A DNA stretch of 64,000 bases from Aquamicrobium defluvii. GTDB taxonomy: Bacteria; Pseudomonadota; Alphaproteobacteria; Rhizobiales; Rhizobiaceae. This document shows, in pieces, positions 34,895-43,134 of the stretch. How positions within the stretch are numbered: position 1 is the first letter of the stretch; each line of letters begins with the position of its first letter. The translations under genes and the position numbers were made by a program. The notes below the pieces were generated by a model that was not told where the DNA came from, searched no databases, and saw nothing but the letters and a program-made list of their open reading frames with translations. The stretch is from NCBI RefSeq assembly GCF_004363725.1, contig NZ_SNZF01000004.1:1-64000 (forward strand), read 5' to 3'.

Positions 34895-36508
34895 TTGAAG
34901 AGACTTTTTCCGCTTCTGACATTTCTGGCCGTCGCACTGATCAGCATGGTGATGGCGGGTTTCGCCTATTTCGCCACGCAGGAGGCAACGCGCATCAAGT
35001 TCGAGGCGACGGTGGACGATGCCATTTCGCGTATCGAAACCCGTCTCGACCTGCATCTGACCCTGCTGAGGGCCACCCAGGCATTCTTCGACGCCCACGG
35101 GAATCATGTCAGCCGGACGGATTTCCAGGCCTTCATTTCGGCACTCGACGTGGGCGTGAACTTCCCAGGCCTGCGCGGCATCGGCGTTCTCCGGTTCGTG
35201 CGGGCCGGCGACGAGGCAGTTGCCGAACGCGCCATACGGCAGGAGCAGGGACTGGAGCGAAAGGTCTATCCGCAGTCGGAGCAGAAATGGCGCGCGCCCG
35301 TCTTTCTTTTCGAGCCGCTCAAGCCTTCGAGCGACAAGGTCATAGGCTTCGACATGTTCGCGGAACCGGTCCGGCGCGCTGCGATCGAGGCGGCCATGCA
35401 GGACGATGCGCACCATGCCACGGCTCCGATCATGCTCGGCAACAACAGCGAGGTCGAGCCCTATCCGGGGTTCATCGTCTTCGCGCGGCTGAAGCTGGAC
35501 GCGGCCCCCGTAACGGTCGATGCCACCACGCCCGTCACGCAGGGATTTCTTTATGCTGCGTTCCGCGCCAATGAACTGTTCCAGTCGGCACTGCGCCGCA
35601 TACCGCTGCTTCCCGTCCATGTGGATATCTACGACAGTTCGATCGAGGCGCGGAATCTCATATTCAGTTCCGCTACCCCTGCGGTAACGGGTATCGGACG
35701 TATCGTGGACACGCGCCGCATGAACGTTGCCGGCCGACAGTGGATTCTGCAATTCCAGCCGACAACAGCATTTTCCCCGCCGTCATCCCGGGTCATTCCC
35801 GTCATGCTGGGCCTGTTCGGGCTGTTGTCGGCCGTCGCCATCGCGCTGGTGGCCCGCTACAAGGAGCGTGCCTACGACGCCGCCGAGCGGCTTCACGAAA
35901 CCACGGAAAAGAGCCTTCTGGAAAAGGATCTGATGCTTCAGGAAATGAAGCACCGGATCAAGAACCTCATCACCCGCATCCTGGCGATTTCCAGACAGAC
36001 CGCCTTGCGCGCCACCGATGTGAAGGAGTTCTCCGAATCCTTCTCCGCCCGCCTTCAGGCAATGGCCGCCTCGCAGGACATGCTGACCCGCTCGCGCTGG
36101 CAGAAGGCGGATCTCAGCGAATTGCTGCGCATCGAGCTCGGGCAGGTGTTCGGCAAGGATCTGCCGGAGGGGCTGTTGTCCGGCCCGCAGGTCCTGTTGA
36201 ACGAGACGGCGACGCAGGCGCTGGGCCTCACTTTCCATGAACTGGCCACCAATGCGCTGAAATATGGCGAGGCGGGCAATTCCGTCGATGCGCTGAAGGT
36301 CGACTGGCGTGTGGAACGGCTGGACCGCAAGCGGGTGCTGGTTCTGAACTGGCGCGAATCCGGGCAGGAAGACCTTGCCGAACCTGAAAGCACCGGCTTC
36401 GGCACCAGGTTCATCGACATGAATATAACGCGCGAGCTCGATGGCTCCATCGACCGCCGCTTCCTGCCAAGCGGGCTACAGGTCGAGATCCGGATACCGC
36501 TGAAATAG
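34895..36508 (+). CDS. Membrane-bound CHASE-domain HWE/HisKA_2-type sensor kinase
   Basis: A 537-residue kinase. One helix at 5-25, an extracytoplasmic CHASE domain (about 35-270; FPGLRGIGVLRFVRAGDE and the RWRAPVFLFEPL-like region), a second helix at 302-322, then the dimerisation box EMKHRIKNLITRILAISRQT with the phospho-His and an HWE-type ATPase domain (FHELATNALKYGE, GFGTRFIDMN). Kinases of this class phosphorylate PhyR-type regulators, and phyR lies 4 kb away, so a role as sensor of the general stress response is likely but unproven. The frame opens with TTG at 34895 and no strong ribosome binding site. Confidence 0.88.
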   Translation: MKRLFPLLTFLAVALISMVMAGFAYFATQEATRIKFEATVDDAISRIETRLDLHLTLLRATQAFFDAHGNHVSRTDFQAFISALDVGVNFPGLRGIGVLRFVRAGDEAVAERAIRQEQGLERKVYPQSEQKWRAPVFLFEPLKPSSDKVIGFDMFAEPVRRAAIEAAMQDDAHHATAPIMLGNNSEVEPYPGFIVFARLKLDAAPVTVDATTPVTQGFLYAAFRANELFQSALRRIPLLPVHVDIYDSSIEARNLIFSSATPAVTGIGRIVDTRRMNVAGRQWILQFQPTTAFSPPSSRVIPVMLGLFGLLSAVAIALVARYKERAYDAAERLHETTEKSLLEKDLMLQEMKHRIKNLITRILAISRQTALRATDVKEFSESFSARLQAMAASQDMLTRSRWQKADLSELLRIELGQVFGKDLPEGLLSGPQVLLNETATQALGLTFHELATNALKYGEAGNSVDALKVDWRVERLDRKRVLVLNWRESGQEDLAEPESTGFGTRFIDMNITRELDGSIDRRFLPSGLQVEIRIPLK

Positions 36509-36587
36509 AGTCGTTCCCGGAAGCCGGAACCCACGAACGGAAAAACCGGGCTGAAAAACTGCCCCGGCCGTTGCCTTTGCCGGCTTC

Positions 36588-36619
36588 AGGTAAAAAAGAA
36601 GGCCGGCATTGCCGGCCTT
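36588..36619 (-). terminator. Terminator of the glycine-zipper lipoprotein gene
   Basis: Palindrome AAGGCCGGC-ATT-GCCGGCCTT (36599-36619); on the minus strand it is followed by CTTTTTTACC. It also lies at the end of the convergent kinase gene. Confidence 0.7.
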
Positions 36620-36644
36620 CCGGGATGCATCTTCCGTTGCGCGG

Positions 36645-36899
36645 TCAGTTGCAGCGCGCGGTGTAGATACGACGGGTGTTCGGGTCGCGATACTGGCAGT
36701 AGCCGTTGCGCAGGTTGCGCACCAGAAGGCCGGAACCCGCGCCGACCGCTGTGCCGATGAGTGCGCCCTTGGTGCCGCCGGCAACGCCGCCGATAACCGC
36801 GCCGGCAGCCGCGCCAACGCCCACGTCCTGTTCGGTGGTGGTGCAGCCGCTTACAGCCGGCAGCGCCAGTGCCGCCAGGACGATCATGATCTTCCGCAT
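36645..36899 (-). CDS. Glycine-zipper outer-membrane lipoprotein
   Basis: An 84-residue lipoprotein with lipobox AVSGC (Cys19) and a central glycine zipper (GVGAAAGAVIGGVAGGTKGALIGTAVGAGSG), followed by a short tail with two cysteines (GYCQYRDPNTRRIYTARCN). Such proteins sit in the outer membrane and are often stress-induced, resembling OsmB/SlyB-like proteins. It is located among general stress response genes, but no perfect EcfG promoter is seen directly upstream. Confidence 0.8.
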   Translation of the reverse strand: MRKIMIVLAALALPAVSGCTTTEQDVGVGAAAGAVIGGVAGGTKGALIGTAVGAGSGLLVRNLRNGYCQYRDPNTRRIYTARCN

Positions 36900-37011
36900 T
36901 TAGTAGCTCCTCTCGCTTCGATATCTCTCGCCTTGCAGCGATTCACTTGCCGAATAACACGATACCGTCAAGTTAGTGCCAGCGATTTCATTCGTGGGCA
37001 ACACGGACTTT

Positions 37012-37314
37012 TCAGGGGCGATGGCTGCTGGAAGCGATCTCCACCGCGCCTTTTTCGACAGACGCTTCCAGTTTGCCGTTGGGGTGCACCTGCCAGACGA
37101 TCTCGGCATAGTCGTCTTCCAGCGCGGGATCGACGGCGATGCAGGTGCCGAATATGCGCTCCGCCCGGGAGGAGAGCGCACGCAAAGCCGGCTGGCGTTC
37201 AGCGGCGCATTGCTCGACGGTTTCGAATACTGTGGCAGGGGCGGGCAACTCCGTGCAATCTGCAAGGTCACCCGAGCACCCGACGATCAACAGAACTGCT
37301 GCAATGTGTTCCAT
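37012..37314 (-). CDS. Small exported protein of unknown function under an EcfG promoter
   Basis: A 100-residue protein from ATG 37314. The N-terminus MEHIAAVLLIVGCSGDLADC has a hydrophobic run followed by Cys13, so it is probably a short lipoprotein-type signal. The mature part (ELPAPATVFETVEQCAAERQPALRALSS) has no recognised domain; it ends KLEASVEKGAVEIASSSHRP. A perfect GGAAC-N16-CGTT lies at 37336-37360 on the same strand, which would place the transcript start only about 14 nt before the ATG and supports this start. Confidence 0.65.
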   Translation of the reverse strand: MEHIAAVLLIVGCSGDLADCTELPAPATVFETVEQCAAERQPALRALSSRAERIFGTCIAVDPALEDDYAEIVWQVHPNGKLEASVEKGAVEIASSSHRP

Positions 37315-37335
37315 GGCGTTGTCCTCTGAAAAGAG

Positions 37336-37360
37336 AACGCGCAGGCACATGCAAGGTTCC
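37336..37360 (-). promoter_or_regulatory. EcfG promoter
   Basis: GGAAC (37360-37356), 16-nt spacer, CGTT (37339-37336) on the minus strand, reading into the gene at 37314. Confidence 0.85.
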
Positions 37361-37442
37361 TGAGGGCCGGTTCACCAAAAGTTGCAGACTTCCCCCTGTG
37401 GGATCATTCTTGCGGGCGAGCCTGCGAAACAGGAACGGGTGT

Positions 37443-38498
37443 TTACGGCGTCGCGCCGAATTCCGCTTCCGACTCGAAATTGGTGGGGGGGATCACCAGC
37501 CGATACTCCAGCCGGCCATCGATCAGTTGCAGCGATGCCTGGCCGCCCAGCGCCGCCGGCACCACGCGCTCCAGCGTGACACGCCTGAAATCCCGATGCG
37601 ACGGCAGCATGCTGCCCTGGTCGAGCTGTTCCACCCATGACAGGACAAGGGCGGGCGCTTCGGGCTTGCCGGAAGCGTCTTCCATGGCAGCCTGTATGTC
37701 GATCCGCCCTCCCGGGTGCGAAAGAGCCCCGTAGGAAAGCGAATTGACGACCAGTTCGTGCATGGCGAGGCCGATATGAAGCGCCGCGTTCGGGTTCAGA
37801 TAAGGGTTCACCCCCTCGAAGTTCAGCTCGCTTTCGCTGTAGGCCGCGTTATGTCCGAGCTGGCCCTCTATCAGCTCCTTCAGCCCCGCGCCGCGCCAGT
37901 TCGAGGAGGTGACCAGATCCTGCGAGGCGGCCAGGGATTGCAGCCGTCCCTGAAAGCTGCTGAGAAAATCGGAAATGTTTTCGGAGTGCCGTCCGGTCTG
38001 GCTCGCTATGCTCTGGATGATCGCCAGAAGGTTCTTGGAGCGATGGCTCACCTCGCGCAGCAGGGCGCGCAGGCTCTGCTCGCGCTGTTTGCGCTCGGTC
38101 GTCTCGACCTTGGTGGTCATCACACCGAGCACCGCTCCGTCTTCCCCCTGGTCCGGGTCCACCCAGATCTCGAACCAGCGCAGGCCGTCGTCGCCGGGCG
38201 CGCTGATTTCGAAGCGATGGGCGTTGGCGCTGGAGATGGCGTCCTCGCGTGCGGCGATGATGCGCGCGGTCTGGGAAGGCGGCAGGATGGTGTCACCCTG
38301 CCCCCCCTGCATCCAGGGCGCAGCCATGTTGCGAGCCCATACGGTTCTCAGGTCGGTATCCTGATAAAGGACTGAAACACCCGCATTGCGCAGGGCATGG
38401 AGCAGTGCCCGCCCGAGCTGGGACTCGTCCCGCAGGGAAGGATCGATGACCTCGTCGTCAGTCTCGCGAGGTTTTCCGGGATCGGTTTGTGAACCCAT
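37443..38498 (-). CDS. Cytosolic PAS-HWE/HisKA_2-type sensor histidine kinase
   Basis: A 351-residue kinase without membrane helices. A PAS-like domain (about 25-130; LRNAGVSVLYQDTDLRTVWARNMA, then RWFEIWVDPDQGEDGAVLGVMTTKVETTERK) precedes the phospho-His box LREVSHRSKNLLAIIQSIASQT (about 148) and an ATPase domain with MHELVVNSLSYGA. This is the kinase type that signals to PhyR; it lies two genes from phyR, and linked kinases of this sort commonly control it. The usual ligand of such PAS domains (light, redox or small molecules) cannot be inferred. Confidence 0.88.
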   Translation of the reverse strand: MGSQTDPGKPRETDDEVIDPSLRDESQLGRALLHALRNAGVSVLYQDTDLRTVWARNMAAPWMQGGQGDTILPPSQTARIIAAREDAISSANAHRFEISAPGDDGLRWFEIWVDPDQGEDGAVLGVMTTKVETTERKQREQSLRALLREVSHRSKNLLAIIQSIASQTGRHSENISDFLSSFQGRLQSLAASQDLVTSSNWRGAGLKELIEGQLGHNAAYSESELNFEGVNPYLNPNAALHIGLAMHELVVNSLSYGALSHPGGRIDIQAAMEDASGKPEAPALVLSWVEQLDQGSMLPSHRDFRRVTLERVVPAALGGQASLQLIDGRLEYRLVIPPTNFESEAEFGATP

Positions 38499-38656
38499 CG
38501 TCTGTCTGCTCTCTCGGTGCCGGTTCCGGCTACCCTACTAAAGCGGTTCCGTCAAAATGCGTTCCGCCGGGCAGCGCCGTTTCACGAAGCACTGCCCGGC
38601 GGCGGCTGGAAACCGGTTGAGGGGGGCGGTTTCCAGTTTTCGGGAAACCGAGGCAA

Positions 38657-38821
38657 TCACGCCCGGCGGAAGAGTCCGGCCAGCAGCGATATGACAAGGA
38701 AGGCCAGGAAGATGAAAAACAGAATCTTGGCTATGCCGGCCGAGGCGCCTGCTATGCCGCCGAAGCCGAGCGCGCCGGCGATGATCGCGACGACGAGGAA
38801 CACCAGGGTCCAGTAAAGCAT
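38657..38821 (-). CDS. Small two-helix membrane protein, DUF1328/YtjA family
   Basis: A 54-residue protein, [20 protein letters not shown] at the N-terminus, then a Gly/Ala-rich stretch and a second helix [19 protein letters not shown], ending RRA. Length and pattern match DUF1328 proteins, which are stress-induced in many proteobacteria. GAGGAGATGG lies before ATG 38821. A perfect EcfG promoter lies 44 nt upstream. Confidence 0.88.
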   Translation of the reverse strand: MLYWTLVFLVVAIIAGALGFGGIAGASAGIAKILFFIFLAFLVISLLAGLFRRA

Positions 38822-38864
38822 TGATCCATCTCCTCTTTATCTTCTCTGGCACATCTGCCTGTAA

Positions 38865-38889
38865 AACGTTGCCCTGGAGCGTTGGTTCC
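38865..38889 (-). promoter_or_regulatory. EcfG promoter of the DUF1328 gene
   Basis: GGAAC (38889-38885), 16-nt spacer, CGTT (38868-38865) on the minus strand. Confidence 0.88.
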
Positions 38890-38907
38890 GCAGGTGCCGG
38901 AAAAATA

Positions 38908-39723
38908 TCAGGCCGCGGCTTTGGCCTGGCGGTCGAAGAACAGCGCCTGGCTGATCAGCGCCTTCACCATGTCCGGATTGAAGGGCTTGGTGACAAGGAA
39001 GGCCGGTTCGGGACGTTCGCCGGTGAGGAGACGTTCCGGGAAGGCGGTAATGAAGATCACGGGCACCGATGTGGCGGACAGAATCTCGTTGACCGCATCG
39101 ATGCCAGAGCTTCCGTCGGCGAGCTGGATGTCGGCCAGCACCATGCGCGGCTGCGATCTGGCGAAGAGCCCCACGGCCTCGGCATGGGTGCGGGCGATGC
39201 CGACGACCCGGTGTCCGAGACTTTCGACCATTTCCTCGATGTCCATGGCGATCAGCGGCTCGTCCTCGATGATAAGGATGTCGGTCGCCACCTGACGTGA
39301 AATCTCGTTGCTGGCCTCGGCCAGAAGGGCGGAGAACTGCGCCTCGTCTATATCGAGGATTTCGGCGGCTTCCTTTTCATCGAAACCTTCGACGGCGACG
39401 AGAAGGAAGGCCTGGCGCGGGCGCGGGGCCAGCGCGTCGAGATTGGCGGCCGCCCGCCTTTCCCAGTCCGGCAACTGCGATTCCTCCTGCGGGATGCGGA
39501 TCGCCACGGAAGTGAACATGCGGGTAAAAATCTTGTAGAGCGCGATGCGGTCGCTGGAAGCCTTCGGGAAGATGCCGGTGTCGGCGATGATCGCCTCGAG
39601 CATTGCTGCGACCAGCGCGTCGCCGCTTTCCTGCGAGCCCGAAACGGCGCGCGAGAAACGGCGCAGGAAAGGCAGGTGCGGGGCAATAGTGGCGGACAGA
39701 CTCACGATATACGTCTCCCTCAT
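38908..39723 (-). CDS. phyR: Anti-anti-sigma response regulator PhyR
   Basis: A 271-residue protein of PhyR layout: N-terminal sigma-factor-like domain (about 1-135; FSRAVSGSQESGDALVAAMLEAI, then APRPRQAFLLVAVEGFDEKEAAEIL) and C-terminal receiver (140-260) with acidic IIEDEPLIAMD, phospho-acceptor Asp in MVLADIQLADGSSG and Lys in LVTKPFNP. When phosphorylated, PhyR binds NepR and frees EcfG. ATG 39723 was chosen. It is divergent from nepR-ecfG. A GGAAC-N16-GGTT sequence upstream on its strand (39803-39779) is a weaker EcfG-type promoter, suggesting positive feedback. Confidence 0.95.
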   Translation of the reverse strand: MRETYIVSLSATIAPHLPFLRRFSRAVSGSQESGDALVAAMLEAIIADTGIFPKASSDRIALYKIFTRMFTSVAIRIPQEESQLPDWERRAAANLDALAPRPRQAFLLVAVEGFDEKEAAEILDIDEAQFSALLAEASNEISRQVATDILIIEDEPLIAMDIEEMVESLGHRVVGIARTHAEAVGLFARSQPRMVLADIQLADGSSGIDAVNEILSATSVPVIFITAFPERLLTGERPEPAFLVTKPFNPDMVKALISQALFFDRQAKAAA

Positions 39724-39812
39724 GTGACGTGTTGCATGAAAAGCCGGATGCAGGAGTTTGCAAGGCCTAAGGCAGAAAAACCCGCTGCGATGCAAAAAGT
39801 TCCAAACAAGGC

Positions 39813-39837
39813 GGAACTAAATTGGCTAAGGGACGTT
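39813..39837 (+). promoter_or_regulatory. EcfG promoter of nepR-ecfG
   Basis: GGAAC (39813-39817), 16-nt spacer, CGTT (39834-39837), about 95 nt before the nepR start: sigma factor autoregulation. Confidence 0.9.
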
Positions 39838-39932
39838 TGCGGCTGGATCGATCAACCAGCGGGGGCTGCGCTCGTTCCGTTTGTACGCGAACTTTACGTG
39901 ACGGGCGATCAGGGTATGGGACGAAAGGAAGA

Positions 39933-40133
39933 ATGAAGACACTGGATAAAAACACATCGGCCGGCGCTCCGGGGCGTCAGGGCCGGATCGCGGATCCTCT
40001 TGGAGCGAATTCCGAAATCGGCCGCAAACTCAAGCAGTATTACGACGATCTGGTCCATGACGAGGTGCCCGATCGGTTTGCCCAGCTGCTCAGTCAACTC
40101 GAGCAAGCCGAAGCAGTGCAGGACAAGGACTGA
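39933..40133 (+). CDS. nepR: Anti-sigma factor NepR
   Basis: A 66-residue protein with the conserved NepR helices IGRKLKQYYDDLVHDEVPDRFAQLLSQLEQAE (residues 30-60). NepR holds EcfG inactive until phosphorylated PhyR takes it away. AAGGAAGA lies before ATG 39933; the longer frame upstream crosses the promoter and is not coding. The ecfG start follows 3 nt after the stop. Confidence 0.93.
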   Translation: MKTLDKNTSAGAPGRQGRIADPLGANSEIGRKLKQYYDDLVHDEVPDRFAQLLSQLEQAEAVQDKD

Positions 40134-40136
40134 TGC

Positions 40137-40685
40137 ATGGCCGTATCTCCGGGCTTCAAGAACGATCTTCTGAAAGCTATTCCCAGTCTCAGGGCGTTTG
40201 CCGTCTCGCTGTCGCAGAATGTCGACAAGGCGGACGACCTGGTTCAGGAAACGCTCGTCAAGGCGTGGGACAAGCATGAAAGCTTCCAGCCGGGCACCAA
40301 CCTCAAGGCCTGGCTGTTCACCATCCTGCGCAACGAGTTCTATTCCCAGATGCGCAAGCGCGGGCGTGAGGTGCAGGACAGCGATGGCCTGATGACGGCA
40401 CGGCTGGCCGTCCATCCGGCCCAGCATGGTCAGCTCGATCTTGAGGATTTCCGCGGCGCGCTGGAGCGTCTGCCGGAAGACCAGCGAGAGGCGATCATCC
40501 TGATCGGCGCCTCCGGTTTCTCCTACGAGGAAGCGGCCGAAATCTGCGGCTGCGCCATCGGAACCATAAAAAGCCGGGTCAGCAGGGCACGCGCCCGGCT
40601 ACAGGAAATCCTGCAGATTTCAGGTGACGAGGATTTCGGCCCCGACGCCATTTCCACTCAGGTGATGACGTCGCCTGTCGATTGA
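40137..40685 (+). CDS. ecfG: General stress response sigma factor EcfG
   Basis: A 182-residue ECF sigma factor. Region 2 (about 10-75): SLRAFAVSLSQNVDKADDLVQETLVKAW and NLKAWLFTILRNEFYSQMRKRGREV. Region 4 (about 105-160): ALERLPEDQREAIILIGASGFSYEEAAEICGCAIGTIKSRVSRARARL. It directs RNA polymerase to GGAAC-N16-CGTT promoters, of which seven perfect copies lie within 7 kb. Partner genes nepR and phyR are adjacent. The 3' end overlaps a convergent receiver gene by 28 nt. Confidence 0.95.
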   Translation: MAVSPGFKNDLLKAIPSLRAFAVSLSQNVDKADDLVQETLVKAWDKHESFQPGTNLKAWLFTILRNEFYSQMRKRGREVQDSDGLMTARLAVHPAQHGQLDLEDFRGALERLPEDQREAIILIGASGFSYEEAAEICGCAIGTIKSRVSRARARLQEILQISGDEDFGPDAISTQVMTSPVD

Positions 40686-41086
40686 GGCGATCCGGTCCTG
40701 CCTGCGTCAGACAGCGCGTTCACCAGATCGTCGCCTGAATAAGGCTTCTCAACCAGCCTTATGCGGGGAAAGCGTATCCTGATCTCGTCCGTCATCGAAT
40801 GACCCGACGCGAAGATGAAGGGAATGCCGCGGCTCTGAAGCCGGGCAGCGAAATCGAGCGTCGAGCCGCCGTCCAGCATGAGATCCAGTATGGCAATGTC
40901 GATATGCCGCATAAGGCCGTCGTCGTCCAGATCGGACAGCCGGCTGACGATGGCGACGTCTAAAGCGCCATGTTCGAGGCAGATGGTCTCGACATCCATG
41001 GCGATCAGATATTCATCCTCGACCAGCAGGATGCGCAGCCCGTCCAGCAAATCCACGATAGCAAGCTCCGTTAAAGCCATAGTCAT
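40658..41086 (-). CDS. Single-domain response regulator of the FAT GUY type
   Basis: A 142-residue stand-alone receiver: acidic LLVEDEYLIAMD, phospho-acceptor Asp in IAILDLMLDGGS and Lys in LVEKPYSGDDL. The stretch PFIFASGHSMTDEI resembles the FATGUY motif of receivers that act as phosphate sinks or relays with HWE kinases in the general stress response (for example LovR- or SdrG-like proteins). No output domain. It is convergent with ecfG and overlaps its end, which allows antisense interference. Confidence 0.88.
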   Translation of the reverse strand: MTMALTELAIVDLLDGLRILLVEDEYLIAMDVETICLEHGALDVAIVSRLSDLDDDGLMRHIDIAILDLMLDGGSTLDFAARLQSRGIPFIFASGHSMTDEIRIRFPRIRLVEKPYSGDDLVNALSDAGRTGSPQSTGDVIT

Positions 41087-41123
41087 GGCGATTTCGGCCC
41101 TGCCTGTCTTTTAAAAAAGACAT

Positions 41124-41222
41124 AAAGCGCATCGCGATCTTCCAGTTTCGCTCCTTGCGCTTTAAATCGTTGTTTTTACGCATGTAGTTGCCCCGAAACC
41201 GGTTCCCACTTTCGGGCGACAT
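41124..41222. repeat. Dispersed intergenic repeat, AGCGCATCGCG type
   Basis: AAAGCGCATCGCGATCTT, then CGCTCCTTGCGCTTTAAATC, then ACGCATGTAGTTGCC and a CCGAAACCGG / CCCACTTTCGGG dyad. The same block order is seen at 18577-18660; the last dyad recurs in the 23363 and 49765 repeats. Confidence 0.7.
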
Positions 41223-41288
41223 GCACTGGCGGCACCCCTGTGCGGTCCGGACACCGGAACCTTGCGGTCCTGCGGCGGTTTCCGCTTC

Positions 41289-42062
41289 ATGGACAAGAAA
41301 ATCTCGACCGCAGTTGCGGAAAATGCCACGGAGCGCCGTCACTCGTGTGAGGCGTGCCCTTTGCGCCCGTTGCCGGTGTTCAGGGCGTTCGAGCCTGAGG
41401 AGCTGGAGTTCGTCAGCCATTTCAAGCGTGGCGAACTGGCTGTCGATCGCGGCGCCACGGTGCTGGTCGAGGGCAACTCGAGCCCGCATCTGTACACCGT
41501 GCTGTCGGGCTGGGGGTTCCGGTTCAAGCTTCTGTCGGACGGCCGCCGGCAAATCCTCAACTACATCATGCCCGGCGATCTGATCGGCCTGCAAGGCACC
41601 ATCATGGGAGAGATGCAGCATTCGGTCGAGGCGCTTTCCGGGCTGGTCCTGTGCGTGTTCGAGCGCGGCAAGCTCATGGAGCTCTACAGCCGGCACCCGG
41701 GCCTGGCCTACGACATCACCTGGCTCGCCTCGCGCGAGGAGCGCATGCTGGATGAAAACCTGCTGAGCATCGGGCGCCGCAGTGCGATCGAGCGTGCCGC
41801 CTACCTTCTTGCCTTCATTCACGAGCGTGCCCGTGCCTCGGGCCTCGCGGCGCGCAGCCGGGTGGCGATACCCGTCACCCAGCAGCACATTGCAGACACG
41901 CTCGGCCTGTCGCTCGTCCACACCAACAAGACCCTGCGAAAGCTGGTCCAGCGGGGCATGATCGAATGGCGTGACGGCGGCTGCGAGGTGGTCGATCTGG
42001 ACGGGCTGCTGAGGCTGTCGGGCTGGGAAGGGCTCGACGAGGGAAAGCGGCCGCTTGTGTGA
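41289..42062 (+). CDS. Crp/Fnr-family transcriptional regulator
   Basis: A 257-residue regulator: cyclic-nucleotide-binding-like sensor domain (about 25-145; RGATVLVEGNSSPHLYTVLSGWGFRFKLLSDGRRQILNYIMPGDLIGL), dimer helix, and HTH (about 195-240; VTQQHIADTLGLSLVHTNKTLRKLVQRGMI). It keeps an N-terminal CEACPL pair but lacks the other cysteines needed for an FNR-type iron-sulfur cluster, so direct oxygen sensing is unlikely. GGAAC-N16-GGTT at 41256-41280 is a weak EcfG-type promoter close to the ATG. Confidence 0.88.
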   Translation: MDKKISTAVAENATERRHSCEACPLRPLPVFRAFEPEELEFVSHFKRGELAVDRGATVLVEGNSSPHLYTVLSGWGFRFKLLSDGRRQILNYIMPGDLIGLQGTIMGEMQHSVEALSGLVLCVFERGKLMELYSRHPGLAYDITWLASREERMLDENLLSIGRRSAIERAAYLLAFIHERARASGLAARSRVAIPVTQQHIADTLGLSLVHTNKTLRKLVQRGMIEWRDGGCEVVDLDGLLRLSGWEGLDEGKRPLV

Positions 42063-42137
42063 GCGCAGATTGTGTGAAGCGCAGAAACGCTCTTGCCTGA
42101 TGCGGCAAAAAAGCCTTCCATCCCGGCCAATCGGGCC

Positions 42138-42162
42138 GGAACCTTGTTGCGCGAGCGGCGTT
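42138..42162 (+). promoter_or_regulatory. EcfG promoter of the DUF883 operon
   Basis: GGAAC (42138-42142), 16-nt spacer, CGTT (42159-42162), 35 nt before the ATG. Confidence 0.9.
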
Positions 42163-42197
42163 GTGATCCCGGCTACACGAAACACAAGGAGTAGATC

Positions 42198-42521
42198 ATG
42201 GCCGCAGCCGGGAAATCCGCGACCGACAACAAGTCCAGCACCGATCTCGAGGCTGACATCGAACAGCTCAAGGCCGATATCGAGAGGCTGACCAGGCAGC
42301 TTTCCGAAACGGGCGAGCATGGTTACAACACCGCGCGCAAGGCTGCCGCCCAGGGTGTCGAGCAATTGCGCGTTCACGGTGAGGCAGCCGTGGACAGCCT
42401 GAAGAGCAACGCCCGCGATCTCGAAGAGCAGGTTCTTGTGAACGTTCGCGAGAAGCCGGTGACGTCGCTTGCCATCGCGGCCGGCCTCGGTTTCCTGATC
42501 GGCCTCATATCGCGCCGCTGA
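42198..42521 (+). CDS. DUF883 (YqjD/ElaB-like) membrane-anchored stress protein
   Basis: A 107-residue protein with a long amphipathic coiled-coil region (about 18-88; STDLEADIEQLKADIERLTRQL) and one C-terminal membrane helix followed by RR (SLAIAAGLGFLIGLISRR), the signature of YqjD/ElaB/YgaM proteins. E. coli relatives anchor to the inner membrane and bind ribosomes in stationary phase. CACAAGGAG precedes the ATG. Perfect EcfG promoter upstream; the holin-like gene follows after 11 nt. Confidence 0.88.
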   Translation: MAAAGKSATDNKSSTDLEADIEQLKADIERLTRQLSETGEHGYNTARKAAAQGVEQLRVHGEAAVDSLKSNARDLEEQVLVNVREKPVTSLAIAAGLGFLIGLISRR

Positions 42522-42532
42522 CGGCAAGACTC

Positions 42533-43000
42533 ATGGGGGCTCTTGCATCCTTGATAGCCGGTCTCGCCTCGGGCGAGGCCGCAACCGCGCTGAGGCAGGC
42601 AAAGTTGGCGGCCATTTCCTATGGTCTTGCCGCACTCGCCGCCCTGTGCGGCATCGGTTTTCTCGTCGGCGCCCTGTATATCTGGGCTTCGGCACGGTAC
42701 GGGGCGCTGGAGGCGGCGCTGGGTTTTGGCGCAGGCTTTCTGGTGATCGCGGGAGGGATCGTTCTGGCCTTCCGTTTCGGTGCGGGCTCAAGAGCCCGCC
42801 GCCGCAAAAAACAGCGCAGGGCCGACATGGCAGCGCTCGGCGCTTCGGCCGCCCTTGCCACGTTGCCCGTGATCCCCGCATTGCTGCGCACGCGTGCCGG
42901 AGCAGGGTTGCTCGCAGGCCCCGCCATCGCGCTGCTGGCCTATGCCATCTACCGGGAAAATGTACCTCGCGACAGCAGGCCGCGCTCCGACGAGGAGTGA
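42533..43000 (+). CDS. Holin-like (phage holin 3_6 / YqjE-type) membrane protein
   Basis: A 155-residue protein with two adjacent helices (LAALAALCGIGFLVGALYIWA and AALGFGAGFLVIAGGIVLAFRFG), then an Arg-rich loop and a weakly hydrophobic C-terminal segment. In E. coli yqjD is followed by yqjE, and the same order here (DUF883 then this gene, 11 nt apart) supports a YqjE-like assignment. Despite the family name there is no sign of a prophage. Controlled with the preceding gene by EcfG. Confidence 0.75.
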   Translation: MGALASLIAGLASGEAATALRQAKLAAISYGLAALAALCGIGFLVGALYIWASARYGALEAALGFGAGFLVIAGGIVLAFRFGAGSRARRRKKQRRADMAALGASAALATLPVIPALLRTRAGAGLLAGPAIALLAYAIYRENVPRDSRPRSDEE

Positions 43001-43038
43001 CGGCGAGGAGTGACGGCGACGAAGTGACGCCAAGCCGT

Positions 43039-43063
43039 GGAACATTCCCCCGCACGCACCGTT
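43039..43063 (+). promoter_or_regulatory. EcfG promoter
   Basis: GGAAC (43039-43043), 16-nt spacer, CGTT (43060-43063), about 70 nt before the next small gene. Confidence 0.88.
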
Positions 43064-43134
43064 GAGGTCCGACCTTCGACGGATCTGAAGTGGCGGGCGG
43101 TAAAGCGAAACCGGCTTTCGGAGCAGAGGAGACG

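Noticed and set aside
41289..42062. Oxygen-sensing FNR
   Set aside because: Only one C-x-x-C pair is present at the N-terminus and the further cysteines needed to bind a [4Fe-4S] cluster are absent.
42533..43000. Prophage remnant because of the holin-like family
   Set aside because: There are no other phage genes nearby; the gene order with DUF883 and the EcfG promoter point to a YqjD-YqjE-like stress pair.
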